Notes under the pieces: model-generated | Told to the model about the DNA's origin: nothing | The model's input: the letters and a program-made list of their open reading frames with translations, nothing else | Databases searched by the model: none | Program-made: the position numbers and the translations under genes | Assembly: GCA_007121455.1 (NCBI GenBank) | Contig: SKKN01000016.1 | Coordinates: 87,603 to 151,602 of the forward strand | DNA from: Gemmatimonadota bacterium | GTDB lineage: Bacteria > Gemmatimonadota > Gemmatimonadetes > Longimicrobiales > Gaopeijiaceae | DNA: 64,000 nucleotides | Reading direction: 5' to 3' | Shown here: one piece after another, positions 27,347 to 36,436 of the stretch | Layout of the letters: each line of letters begins with the position of its first letter | How positions within the stretch are numbered: the stretch's first letter is position 1

Positions 27347-27883
27347 CTACTCGCCACTCCCCGGTTCCGATCCCGAGTCCGTGATCTCCATGAGCTCGAC
27401 GTCGAAGACGAGAGTGGCGTTGGGGGGAATGACCCCTCCCGCCCCCTCGGGACCGTACGCGAGGTGCGGCGGAATGACGAGGATCCGGTGTCCTCCCGCC
27501 TGCATGCCCTGAAGGCCTTCATCCCAGCCGGGGATCACGACGCCCTGCCCGAGGGGAAAGACGATCGGATCGCCGTTCTCACGGCTGCTGTCGAAGACAT
27601 TTCCGTCCGGAAGGCTGCCTGTGTAATGGACGGCAACCATGTGCCCCGGCTCGGCGGCAGGCCCTTCACCTGCCTCGAGGTCGCGGTAGAGGAGTCCCGA
27701 AGGCGTTTCCTCGAATTCGTCGAGGTCGACCCCGAGCTCCGGAGCATAGTCGAGGTCTGCGGGATCCGCCGGGGCTCCCGGTGCTGGAGCGTCCATTTCA
27801 GCAGGCTCCGGGCCACCCTCGCCACACGCGGTGAAAAGAAGGGCCGAGAGCATCAGCACGGTCGGAAAGGTTCGTCGTTTCAT
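27347..27883 (-). CDS. FKBP-type peptidyl-prolyl isomerase lipoprotein
   Basis: 178 residues. The lipobox LLFTAC shows periplasmic anchoring. An acidic, Pro/Ala-rich linker is followed by one FKBP domain (about residues 65-168) with VAVHYTGSLPDGNVFDSS, VIPGWDEGLQGM, LVIPPHLAYGPEGAGGVIPP and LVFDVELMEI. The active-site Tyr, Asp, Trp and Phe-type positions are present. It assists folding outside the cytoplasm. It lies 32 bases upstream of copC in the same direction, so it may be in the copper operon. Confidence 0.93.
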   Translation of the reverse strand: MKRRTFPTVLMLSALLFTACGEGGPEPAEMDAPAPGAPADPADLDYAPELGVDLDEFEETPSGLLYRDLEAGEGPAAEPGHMVAVHYTGSLPDGNVFDSSRENGDPIVFPLGQGVVIPGWDEGLQGMQAGGHRILVIPPHLAYGPEGAGGVIPPNATLVFDVELMEITDSGSEPGSGE

Positions 27884-27975
27884 CCGATCTCCGTCGAAAA
27901 GTTCGGGGCCATCGAGATCCGGCCCGGGGCACGGTCCATGAAAAGGTGAGGCGCGTCTTCGATGTCCACAAGCGC

Positions 27976-29352
27976 CTACACCGTGCTCCGCCTCTCGACA
28001 GGGTCCTGGAGGAGGTGCTTCGAGAGGCGCTTCGCGAGCGCAATGATGGTGAGGACGGTCGGCCGGCCGAGCGAACGCGGAAAGACGGACGCGTCACAGA
28101 CGTACAAGCGGCGCACCTCGGTCTCCAGGTCGCTGGTGAGCACGTCCCCGATGCGTGCGGTTGCCGAAGGGTGGGTGCCTCGGAGCGGCGTGGTGAAGAT
28201 CGTATCCGGGTCGCATCCCGCCTTTCGGAGGATGCGGCCGGCCACGGCCTCCGCACGACCGAGCCGCTCCCGGTCGCCCTCCGTCAGTCCCTTGTGGATT
28301 CGTGCACCGGATTCCACGCCACCGCTGATCTCGTCTGTCAGCTTGATCATGACGCCGAGCGTCCGCCCCCAACGGGGCCAGGTGAGCGCCCACCGGGGAC
28401 CCTTCCGTGCCATGATGAGCGGGTACATCAACCAGGGGTCGATCAAGGTCGAGTAGAGCACCCCGAGGTCGTCGTCGGCGTGACTCCACGTCATCGGGGG
28501 ATCCGAACCGATGCCCCGGTATGGAGCCAGCCCGTAGACCATCACGGTCGTATCGATCGCCATCCCTCTGCCGGCGCCTTCGATCCCGCTCGCCCTCAGG
28601 AGGAGGGGAGTGCCGATTCCCCCTCCCGCCACGACGACGGTCTCCGCCTCGACCGTGAACTTCTTGCGGCCTTTCCGCCCCTCCACCCCCCGAACCGATC
28701 CTCCTTCGACGAGCACGCGATCGGCTCGCGCGCCCGTCCAGACGGTTCCCCCGGCCGCGACCGCCTCGTCCACGTAGGCTCCGGCGTTCCACTTCGCGCC
28801 GCACCGGCAGCCGAGCATGCAGTGGGCCCCGCAGTCGAACGCCTCCGCCCCGGGACTCATCAGCTTGTCCTGCGCCTGCCACGTCATCCCCAGCTCTTCG
28901 GCCGCCTCGGCAATCCGCGTCGAGGCCACCCCTCTCAACCCGGGAGGGAGAGGCCCGACTCCCAGCTCCTTCGCCGTTTCCTCGGCTTCAATGTCCAGGT
29001 CGATCCCGTAGCGCTCGCTCCACCACGCACCCGGGGGCGCGGAGCAGCCGCAGTACATGCTGGTCGCCCCCCCCACCATCAGAGGGCGGATGATGTTCAT
29101 CCCCTCTCGGGAGAAGAGGAGCGCCCGGTGGTCCGCGTAGAGCATGGCCCCGGGATAGGTGCCGTAGAGGGCGCTTCCTCTCCAGTCACGTCCCCGTTCG
29201 AGGATCAGGACTCTGCGCCCTGCGCGAGCGAGGCTCCGGGCGACGGATGCACCCCCCGGACCGGAGCCGACGACGACGGTGTCCCAGCTTTTGTTCTCGC
29301 CTGCCTCGGCACCGGTGTTTCTGTCCAAGCGGGTGCGAGGGGGCCGGCTCAT
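27976..29352 (-). CDS. GMC-family FAD oxidoreductase
   Basis: 458 residues. The N-terminal FAD fold VVVGSGPGGASVARSLARAG and ERGRDW are followed by a Cys-rich GAHCMLGCRCGAKWN segment, found in the long-chain alcohol oxidase-like branch. The second dinucleotide-type strand VVVAGGGIGTP comes next. The C-terminal GMC signature LYVCDASVFPRSLGRPTVLT precedes IIALAKRLS. The substrate is not known; alcohols, sterols or sugars are family possibilities. The ATG at 29352 overlaps the flavin-reductase stop (ATGA), so the two proteins are made together. Confidence 0.88.
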   Translation of the reverse strand: MSRPPRTRLDRNTGAEAGENKSWDTVVVGSGPGGASVARSLARAGRRVLILERGRDWRGSALYGTYPGAMLYADHRALLFSREGMNIIRPLMVGGATSMYCGCSAPPGAWWSERYGIDLDIEAEETAKELGVGPLPPGLRGVASTRIAEAAEELGMTWQAQDKLMSPGAEAFDCGAHCMLGCRCGAKWNAGAYVDEAVAAGGTVWTGARADRVLVEGGSVRGVEGRKGRKKFTVEAETVVVAGGGIGTPLLLRASGIEGAGRGMAIDTTVMVYGLAPYRGIGSDPPMTWSHADDDLGVLYSTLIDPWLMYPLIMARKGPRWALTWPRWGRTLGVMIKLTDEISGGVESGARIHKGLTEGDRERLGRAEAVAGRILRKAGCDPDTIFTTPLRGTHPSATARIGDVLTSDLETEVRRLYVCDASVFPRSLGRPTVLTIIALAKRLSKHLLQDPVERRSTV

Positions 29353-29897
29353 CGCTCCGGGTCCGAGGGATCGAGGGAACGGTAGGAGCGACGGTAGTAG
29401 ATCAGGGGTCCCCCTGAAGGGTCCACACGAGCATCTTCCACGAGACCCACGACCAGGCGAGAGCTCCCGACCGGGACGATCGATTCCGCCGAGCAGACCA
29501 GGTGAGCGTGTGCGCCCTCGATGATGGGATCTCCCCTCTCCGCGAAGGGCGAGGGCCCGACGGGGAAGGCGTCCGTGTACACCTGTGCGATCCAGTTCTG
29601 GTCGACGGAGAGGACATTCACCACGAATCGACTCCCCTCCTCGAGAAAGGGGAGGACCTGCGCTCCCGCACCGAGCGAGAGGACAATCCGGGGCGGATCG
29701 GCCGACACGCCACCGAGTGAGCCGACGGTCGTGGCGTGAACCGCGCCGCCGTCCGGATCCACGGTGGCGACCACGCTCACGCCCGTGGGCCACTGGGAAA
29801 GCGCCTCCCGGAAGGTGTCGGGCTCCACCCCCCTGGCCTCCTCGCGGGGCTCGTCCTCTCCTGTGCGGATGTGCGGATCGATCGGTGACCGGCTCAT
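29349..29897 (-). CDS. Flavin reductase-like (DIM6/NTAB) domain protein
   Basis: 182 residues. The domain contains the family pattern FREALSQWPTGVSVVATVDPDGG, TVGSLGGVSADPPRIVLSLG, FVVNVLSVDQ and the late HLVCSAESIVPVGSSRLVVGLV strand region. It binds FMN or FAD and usually supplies reduced flavin to a partner. I chose ATG 29897, which has AAGGAG just upstream; ATG 29933 is in frame. It overlaps the GMC oxidoreductase gene by four bases, which suggests a functional pair. Confidence 0.85.
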   Translation of the reverse strand: MSRSPIDPHIRTGEDEPREEARGVEPDTFREALSQWPTGVSVVATVDPDGGAVHATTVGSLGGVSADPPRIVLSLGAGAQVLPFLEEGSRFVVNVLSVDQNWIAQVYTDAFPVGPSPFAERGDPIIEGAHAHLVCSAESIVPVGSSRLVVGLVEDARVDPSGGPLIYYRRSYRSLDPSDPER

Positions 29898-30193
29898 GCG
29901 CTCCTTGGCGTCGGTCAATCCATCAGGAATCACCTCTCCGTAGGACCCCTCGCCTCCGCCGTGGATCCAGTCCGCCGCCGGTCACCTCCCTCCTTCATGG
30001 CATCGTAGCGCATCCGTAACCGACGCCCGGAGGATCGTCGGCTTCCGCGGCGAGGGGGTAGGCCACGTGGGCGGCACCCCGCCCCTCGTCCATCTTGCGT
30101 TTCGTGTCCGCCGAGCGATAGGAGTACTCGAATCACCACGTCGAGCGACTTCGCCGCGCGATGTGGAACGCCCCTTCTCTCAGCAGGCTGCCT

Positions 30194-30706
30194 GTGACCA
30201 TTCGCATCTTCGTGACCGGCGGGACCTTCGACAAGGAATACGACGAAATCCGGGGCCGTCTGTATTTCAAGGACACCCACCTTCCGGAGATGCTGCGGAT
30301 GGGACGGTGCCGGGTGGAGGTAGAAATACGAACGCTGATGATGGTGGATTCGCTCGACATGACGGATGAGGACCGGAAGCTCATCGCCCGGAGCTGCCGC
30401 GAGGCGCCTGAACGGCGGATCGTGGTCACGCACGGGACGGATACCATGGTGGAGACGGCGCGGGTGCTTGCGGAGGAAGTGGGGGAAAAGACGGTCGTCC
30501 TCACGGGAGCGATGATCCCGATCGCCTTCGGCAGCTCGGATGGCCTCTTCAACCTCGGTGGCGCACTCACCGCGGTCCAGGCGCTTCCCCACGGAGTCTA
30601 CGTGGCAATGAATGGAAGGATCTTCCCCTGGAACCGGGTCCGAAAGAATCGGGACACCGGGGTCTTCGAGCCTTTGCGTGAGGCGTCTGGGGACGCCGGG
30701 CTGTAA
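30194..30706 (+). CDS. Stand-alone asparaginase N-terminal-domain protein
   Basis: 170 residues that match only the N-terminal catalytic half of bacterial asparaginases: IFVTGGTFDKEY (first catalytic Thr), VTHGTDTMVETARVL (second Thr-Asp pair) and VLTGAMIPIAFGSSDG. There is no C-terminal domain. Short asparaginase-domain proteins of this size exist in many bacteria, and activity is not established. The GTG at 30194 gives the usual short N-terminus; an ATG at 30161 is the alternative. Confidence 0.85.
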   Translation: MTIRIFVTGGTFDKEYDEIRGRLYFKDTHLPEMLRMGRCRVEVEIRTLMMVDSLDMTDEDRKLIARSCREAPERRIVVTHGTDTMVETARVLAEEVGEKTVVLTGAMIPIAFGSSDGLFNLGGALTAVQALPHGVYVAMNGRIFPWNRVRKNRDTGVFEPLREASGDAGL

Positions 30707-30848
30707 CCGCGTCCGACCTTTCGTGTATGACTCCGAACCCGGCCCAGCGCTTCTTCACCTGATCTGATCGAGGCCTCCCGTGGTGGCCCTGAGGACGGGG
30801 TGGAACGCCAGCCAATTCGGATCGGATCATCTTTCCACCTGGAGTCCC

Positions 30849-32318
30849 GTGCGCACTTCGTCACCCTTCTGGAAGTCCTTCCTACCATGGGTCGGAGTCG
30901 TGGTTCTCACCCTCGCGGTGGTCGTCGGCGGTCTCGTCTATTTCACGGGCCGCCAGGATGCCTCCGTGGCCGGGCCTGCTCCTCGAGCCGAAGGGCCTGA
31001 GCCCCGGCTCGCCGATTTGCCGCCCTCCATCCTCCATCTGCCCGTTGATTACGACCTGAGCACGGCGCCGGCGATGCTGGAGAGCATGCTTCCCCAGCGG
31101 GTCGGCAGTATCGCCGACCGGAGGAGTCATCCGGCGTCGGACCTGATCCAATACGCGTTCGAAGCCGAGCGGGAGCCGCTCCAGGTCGAGCTGCGCGGGG
31201 ACACGGTCCAGGTTACGGCCATCCTGCATTACCGTGCGCGCGGATGGTACAACCCGCCGATTTTCCCCGAGATCACAGGTTCGTGTGGAGAGCGGACGGA
31301 GACGATGCCCCGGGCTCGTGTGGTACTCTCCTCCCCGGTGAGCGTCGGAGAGGACTGGTCGATCGAGACGGCTCTGCAGATCGACCGTGTGGAGCCGATG
31401 ACGTCGGGCCGTGGGGACCGCTGCATCGTGAGTGGAATCGACGTGGATATCACGGAATGGATCATGGAGGAAGCCAGGGTCGGTCTCGGGGAGTGGCTTT
31501 CCGAGATCGATGGGACCCTGGCCGGCTTCGACTTTCGCACGGATCTCGAGCAGTACTGGACCATGATTCGGGATCCGGTCGACCTCGGCGGGGGCTTCTG
31601 GCTCGTCGTCGATCCGCGATCGATCCGGCACGCGGGCCTCAACGGGTCGAGCTCGATGGCGAACGGGCTGCGGATTGACCTGGAGGTGGAGGCGCGCCCG
31701 AGGATCGTCTCCGGGGCCCGGCCGTCACAGAACGGAGCGACGGCGGCGGAACTGCCGCGGCTGGTTCAGGGGCCTGTCGACGAAGGCTCGACGGTTCACC
31801 TCGAAAGCACGACCGACTACGGCATGATCTCCGATCTGGCTCGCGAGGCCCTCAGGGGACAGGTGGTCGAGGCCGGGGGAAGGACGATCCGGATCGAGGA
31901 CGTCCGGGTTCGAGGCGTCGGGGACGGACGTGTCTCGCTCGACCTCCGGGTCGACGGAGCGGTCCGGGGCCAACTCTTCCTCGTGGGAACGCCGGTCTAT
32001 GACGCCGCGAGGAACGAGATCACGATTCCGGATCTCACCTTCCATGTGGAGACGAGGAACGTGCTCGCCCGGGCCGCAAGCTGGATCCTGCAGACGGGGT
32101 TCTCGGACCGCATCCGGCGCCAGGCACGGTGGTCCGTCGGAGAATTGCTCGACGACCCGGCTGCGCTCGCCGAGGAGGCGCTCAACCGCCAGCTGTCGGA
32201 GCTCGTGCGTATGGAAGGAAGGCTCGGCTCCCTGGAGGTCACCCGGGTCGCGGCGATGCGTCACGGCCTCGTGGTGCGGTCGCGGCTGGCGGGAGACGTG
32301 CGCTTGATCGTCGAGTAG
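30849..32318 (+). CDS. DUF4403 family protein
   Basis: 489 residues. An N-terminal membrane anchor or signal (about residues 10-30) precedes the long beta-rich DUF4403 body, with LHLPVDYDLSTAPAMLESM at the start. Repeated DLR/VRG strands and an LNRQLSELVRMEGRLGSLEV helix near the end resemble lipid-binding tube folds. The GTG at 30849 has GGAG upstream and gives the shortest N-terminus before the hydrophobic segment; the frame is open to 30780. It may be a periplasmic protein involved in envelope lipid binding, but this is uncertain. Confidence 0.8.
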   Translation: MRTSSPFWKSFLPWVGVVVLTLAVVVGGLVYFTGRQDASVAGPAPRAEGPEPRLADLPPSILHLPVDYDLSTAPAMLESMLPQRVGSIADRRSHPASDLIQYAFEAEREPLQVELRGDTVQVTAILHYRARGWYNPPIFPEITGSCGERTETMPRARVVLSSPVSVGEDWSIETALQIDRVEPMTSGRGDRCIVSGIDVDITEWIMEEARVGLGEWLSEIDGTLAGFDFRTDLEQYWTMIRDPVDLGGGFWLVVDPRSIRHAGLNGSSSMANGLRIDLEVEARPRIVSGARPSQNGATAAELPRLVQGPVDEGSTVHLESTTDYGMISDLAREALRGQVVEAGGRTIRIEDVRVRGVGDGRVSLDLRVDGAVRGQLFLVGTPVYDAARNEITIPDLTFHVETRNVLARAASWILQTGFSDRIRRQARWSVGELLDDPAALAEEALNRQLSELVRMEGRLGSLEVTRVAAMRHGLVVRSRLAGDVRLIVE

Positions 32319-32360
32319 GCACGAGAACCCGACCCGTCTCACGACGTGCGGTTCTTGAGG

Positions 32361-33380
32361 TCAGGGTCGGATGCGCACGTAGGTTGTCAGGTTCCGCGGC
32401 CCCACCTCTGCCGCGTAGACCCTTCCCTCCTCGTCGACTCCCACGTACTCGGCACCGCTCGTCGCCGAGTTGTCCGGGTCCGGCTCCGGATCCAGAATGA
32501 ATGCGGTGACCCAGCCGGTCCGCGCATCACCGATGCGAATTCCCCTTTCCCACCCGGGGTTCCGCGCCGCGTTCGACTCGGAGTCCGCGACGTAGATCAC
32601 GTCGTCCGCGTCGATGAATATGCCGCTCGGACGGCCAAACTGGCTCCACTCTTCGAGGAACTCTCCGTTCTGGGTGAAGATCTGGATCCGGTTGTTGTAA
32701 CGGTCCCCGACGAAGACCCGCCCCTGCGTGTCCATGGCGATCGCGTGCGGGTCACTGAACTGACCGGGTCCGGGGCCCGTTTCGCCCCACACCATCAGGA
32801 ACCGTCCACTGCTGTCGAACTTCACGATCCGGTTGTTGCCACCTGCGCCATGTCCATCGGCCACAAAGATGTCCCCATTCGGAGCGACTACGACATCGGA
32901 GGGGCTGTCGAAGAGGTCAGGTCCGTCCCCGGATCTGCCGGGCTCCCCCAGGGTCAGGAGAAGCTCGCCTTCGGCGGTGAACTTCATGACCGTGTGACCG
33001 AGGCCCGGAGGCGTGTCGCCGAAACCGACGGCGTCCGTCACCCAGATATGCCCCTCGTGGTCGATGAAGAAGCCATGTGGCCACGCGACGGCTCCGGCCC
33101 CGAAGCTCTGCAGGAAGCGGCCCTCGGAGTCGAACTGTAGGATCGGGTCGAGCTCGGAGTCGAGGCAGGAGTTCTCCCCACACCGTTCGAACACCCAGAT
33201 ATTCCCGTCCGCGTCCGGAAGGACACCGATCACGGCCCCCCACTCCCTGCCGTCCGGGAGCTCACCCCATGTCCCGGCCGAGCGGTAGGGTTGATCCTGG
33301 CCGACGGCAGCCTCCACTCCGGCTCCCATACCGAGCACTGCTGCGGTAAGCGCCCACATCATCGTCCTGGCGGTTCGCAT
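32361..33380 (-). CDS. Secreted NHL-repeat beta-propeller protein
   Basis: 339 residues with a signal peptide (to about residue 28). Six NHL-type blades follow, each with a pattern like GHIWVTDAVGFGDTPPG, GDIFVADGHGAGGNNRIVKF and GRVFVGDRYNNRIQIF. The family includes peptidyl-alpha-hydroxyglycine alpha-amidating lyase-like proteins, but the catalytic residues cannot be confirmed from sequence alone. GGAGGAGGAGCC precedes the ATG. It lies 12 bases after the stop of the related gene at 33393. Confidence 0.8.
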   Translation of the reverse strand: MRTARTMMWALTAAVLGMGAGVEAAVGQDQPYRSAGTWGELPDGREWGAVIGVLPDADGNIWVFERCGENSCLDSELDPILQFDSEGRFLQSFGAGAVAWPHGFFIDHEGHIWVTDAVGFGDTPPGLGHTVMKFTAEGELLLTLGEPGRSGDGPDLFDSPSDVVVAPNGDIFVADGHGAGGNNRIVKFDSSGRFLMVWGETGPGPGQFSDPHAIAMDTQGRVFVGDRYNNRIQIFTQNGEFLEEWSQFGRPSGIFIDADDVIYVADSESNAARNPGWERGIRIGDARTGWVTAFILDPEPDPDNSATSGAEYVGVDEEGRVYAAEVGPRNLTTYVRIRP

Positions 33381-33392
33381 GGCTCCTCCTCC

Positions 33393-34517
33393 TCAGTGGG
33401 ATGGGGCGAACTTCTGCACCCGGTGCCCCTGGTTGACTTCGGATGTGAAGATGTTCCCATGGGAATCGACAGCCAAATTGTGTACCCAATCGAAGTGGCC
33501 CGGCCTGCGTCCCCCCCGCCCAAAGCTGCCCGCCAGCTCCAGGGTTTCCCGGTCGATCACCCAGACGGCGTTGTTCGTGCCGTCCGGTACATAGATCCAG
33601 CGCTGTTCCGGGTCGCGAGAGAGCGCCACGTCCCACGTCGAGCCCATCGAGAGCGTTTCGGTGCGGATGAAGAATTCATCTACGTACGTGCCGTCTTTCT
33701 CGAAGATCTGGACGCGGTTGCTCCCGCGGTCCGTCACGTAGACGAGGCCATCTCCCGAGATCGCGACCCCGTGCACCGGCCCTCGGAATTGAGGGCCGGG
33801 GGATGCGCTCGGGTCATAGGCGCCGAGATCGCCGTCGTCCGGCGGGTCGCCGTAGGCCCCCCAGTGCCGGAGGTACTCTCCCGTTTCCGCATCGAAGACG
33901 ATCACCCGCCGGTTGCCGTACCCGTCCGCGATGAACAGTTCGTTCGACTCAGGGTCGACTTCCATGGCCGTCGGGCCCCCCAGCAGGGCCGTGTCGTGGC
34001 TTCCGCCACTCCGTTCCTTCTCGCCGATCTGGAGAAGGAATTCCCCGTCGCGAGTGAACTTGAGCACGTGGTGGCCGCCAAGTCCCGCCCCAATCCACAC
34101 ATGGTCCTGGTGGTCGACGTGGATCCCATGCTCTTCATCGGACCATTCGTATTCTTCTCCCGGTCCCCCCCACGCCTGCACCACGTTTCCTTCGGGGTCG
34201 AGCTCGATGACCGGTGGGGCGGGTACGCAGCACATCGCGATGGGAGGCTCCTGAGCAGCACCCGCGTTCACGGCGTTCACGGAGCGGGGGCGGTGGAGGA
34301 TCCATACATGGTCACGACGATCGACGGCGACTCCGGCAACCTGGCCGATGATCCAGTTGTCCGGGAGCTCCGCCGGCCACAGGGGTTCGACTTCGAACAC
34401 GGGCGGTTCGGTCGGTTCGGCCGCCAGCTCGTGGGGCGCCGCCTGGCAGGAGGTAGTGAGCAGCAGAGCCGCTCCGCAGATCGCCACGGCTCCGAGTCGC
34501 AGTCGTTGAACTTCCAT
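33393..34517 (-). CDS. NHL-repeat beta-propeller lipoprotein
   Basis: 374 residues with lipobox LLTTSC. The propeller blades have motifs such as DHVWIGAGLGGHHVLKF, NELFIADGYGNRRVIVF and GLVYVTDRGSNRVQIF, with paired His and Gly-Asn-Arg signatures. The layout is the same as the neighbour at 32361, indicating a tandem duplication; the present copy adds a lipid anchor and a longer first blade. AAAGGAGG precedes the ATG. The two probably form one operon, and their substrate is unknown. Confidence 0.8.
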   Translation of the reverse strand: MEVQRLRLGAVAICGAALLLTTSCQAAPHELAAEPTEPPVFEVEPLWPAELPDNWIIGQVAGVAVDRRDHVWILHRPRSVNAVNAGAAQEPPIAMCCVPAPPVIELDPEGNVVQAWGGPGEEYEWSDEEHGIHVDHQDHVWIGAGLGGHHVLKFTRDGEFLLQIGEKERSGGSHDTALLGGPTAMEVDPESNELFIADGYGNRRVIVFDAETGEYLRHWGAYGDPPDDGDLGAYDPSASPGPQFRGPVHGVAISGDGLVYVTDRGSNRVQIFEKDGTYVDEFFIRTETLSMGSTWDVALSRDPEQRWIYVPDGTNNAVWVIDRETLELAGSFGRGGRRPGHFDWVHNLAVDSHGNIFTSEVNQGHRVQKFAPSH

Positions 34518-34618
34518 ACGCCAACCTCCTTTCGCATGCGGCGATTCGACCTCTTACCATAGGGCGCGCTGTCTGGCATCACCAGGCGGATACGATCGGC
34601 CATCCCCTCTGAGTCGGG

Positions 34619-36343
34619 TCACGCCGAAGCTTCGGCTCCCGCTCCGGTCGTCGCTTCGTGGATATTCATCGTATGCGCGCGAACCCGTCGGTAGTCCGTC
34701 AGGATCTCGGTGTAGATCAAGCTGAGGCTCGGATCGACCGGGCGTTCGACCATTCGCTGCAGTTGCTCGTCCTGAAGCCTCCTCACCCTCCGGGTGATCG
34801 ATGCGCTCGTGCTTTGGGCCAGCGCCTCGGTCATCGCCTCGCGGTGGACATACGCGTCCGTCACCCTCCGGAGAAAGTCGGCAACGGCGTCATGAAGCGC
34901 GAGGAGATCCTCCTGCTGGTCGGCCGGAAGCTCGAGGTGCTGGTCCCTCAGCTTCAGGAAGCTCCTCAGGATGCTCACGAGGCGGTCGCTCATGGACTCG
35001 TACTCGTGAGCGATTCGGAGTTGCTCACGGCCCTCCTCCGAGATCCTGTGCGGAACGGTCGAATCCATGATGTCGGTCAGGAAGGTGACGATCTCGTGGT
35101 GGACATTGTCGAGGACCTCCTCCCGGTGGAAGGTCTTCTGGATGATCCCTTCGTCCCGCGGGCCATTGAAGCTCACCTGGCGGATCCAGTCGATCATCTT
35201 GAGGACCCCCTGGCCCATCTGCATGACCTCACCCCGGCTCTGTTCGATCCCGAGGACCGGCGCCGAGACGCCGCGTGCATCCAGGTGCTTGAGGTGCGCG
35301 ACCTCCTTGACCTGTGGGTCGGGGGCGAGACGTTCGAGGAATCGAGCGTACGGGCGCAGGAATGGAAGGAAGAGTGCGGTGTTCGTCAGATTGAAGAGCG
35401 TGTGGGTGAGGGCGATCCCCGCCGTTACGGCGACTCCGAACGCGACCGGGTCGGGGGCCTCCAGGAACGAGACCTCCATCGGGTTGAGGCCGTGGACTCC
35501 TTCGACCAGCCCAGCGACGAGGTGGCTGTACCATCCGAAGATGAGGGTGATCCAGAAGACGCCGAAGAGGTTGAAGAGGACATGTGCATAGGCGGTGCGT
35601 TTCGCGTTCGTGTTCGCTCCCACCGAGGCGATCAGGACCGTGATCGTGGTCCCGATGTTTTCACCGAGAACGAATGCGGCCGCCGTCGTGAACGGGATCA
35701 CCCCGGTCGCCGCGAGCCCGATCGTGATGCCCAGCGTCGCGCTGCTGCTCTGCACGAGGAAGGTCAGCACCGCGCCGAGCATCACGCAGCGTAGAACGCC
35801 GGAATAGGTGTCGGCTTGAAACCAGGCGAAGGCCTCCACGAACGTGGGGATGTCGCGCATGGGCGCGAACCCTTCCTTCATGAGTTCGAGGCCGAAGAAG
35901 ATCATCCCCAGACCCATGGCGGCCATGGCGATGAATCGGATCCGGTCACGCCGCGAGAAGAGGTAGACGAGGGCCGCGACGCCGAGGAGAGGGAGCCCGT
36001 ACTCACCGATCTTCAAGATGAGGATCCAGCCGGTGATCGTGGTTCCGATGTTCGCTCCCAGAATGACACCGATCGCCTGGTGGAGCTGCATCAAGCCGGC
36101 GTTCACGAGCCCTACGACGATGACCGTGGAGACCGTGGAGGACTGGACGAGAAGGGTCACACCGGTCCCCGCCCCGGTGGCCATCAGGCGGTTGTCCGTC
36201 ACCAGGCTGATCATGCGCCGAAGGGAGTTCCCGGCCACAGCCTGCATGCCTTCGGACATGTACTTCATGCCGAGCATGAAGATTCCGAGTCCACCGACCG
36301 CGGCCATGGCCATGGTCATAGTGGCTACGAACGTGTCGTTCAC
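34619..36343 (-). CDS. Na/Pi cotransporter family protein with C-terminal PhoU-like domain
   Basis: 574 residues. The first about 320 residues contain two inverted Na/Pi-cotransporter repeats with the signature QSS motifs (TLLVQSSTVSTVIVVGLVNAG and LVQSSSATLGITIGLAATG) and GANIGTTITGWIL / GENIGTTITVLIA. A cytoplasmic PhoU-like helical bundle (about 370-560) follows. This is the NptA/YjbB-type architecture, moving phosphate across the inner membrane with sodium; direction may be import or export. The GTG at 36343 has GAGAGGCTC upstream. No PHO box is apparent. Confidence 0.9.
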   Translation of the reverse strand: MNDTFVATMTMAMAAVGGLGIFMLGMKYMSEGMQAVAGNSLRRMISLVTDNRLMATGAGTGVTLLVQSSTVSTVIVVGLVNAGLMQLHQAIGVILGANIGTTITGWILILKIGEYGLPLLGVAALVYLFSRRDRIRFIAMAAMGLGMIFFGLELMKEGFAPMRDIPTFVEAFAWFQADTYSGVLRCVMLGAVLTFLVQSSSATLGITIGLAATGVIPFTTAAAFVLGENIGTTITVLIASVGANTNAKRTAYAHVLFNLFGVFWITLIFGWYSHLVAGLVEGVHGLNPMEVSFLEAPDPVAFGVAVTAGIALTHTLFNLTNTALFLPFLRPYARFLERLAPDPQVKEVAHLKHLDARGVSAPVLGIEQSRGEVMQMGQGVLKMIDWIRQVSFNGPRDEGIIQKTFHREEVLDNVHHEIVTFLTDIMDSTVPHRISEEGREQLRIAHEYESMSDRLVSILRSFLKLRDQHLELPADQQEDLLALHDAVADFLRRVTDAYVHREAMTEALAQSTSASITRRVRRLQDEQLQRMVERPVDPSLSLIYTEILTDYRRVRAHTMNIHEATTGAGAEASA

Positions 36344-36436
36344 GAGCCTCTCATGAAGCTGCAGGGGCGGGGCGGATTCGTGTTTCGGGCGGAAAGCTGA
36401 GGCAGAGGGCCGGAGTGAGGCAAGTGGCGAGGGGGT

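Noticed and set aside
32324..32355. AGAACC/GGTTCT inverted repeat between convergent genes
   Set aside because: Only six base pairs with a long loop and no T tract; too weak to call a terminator.
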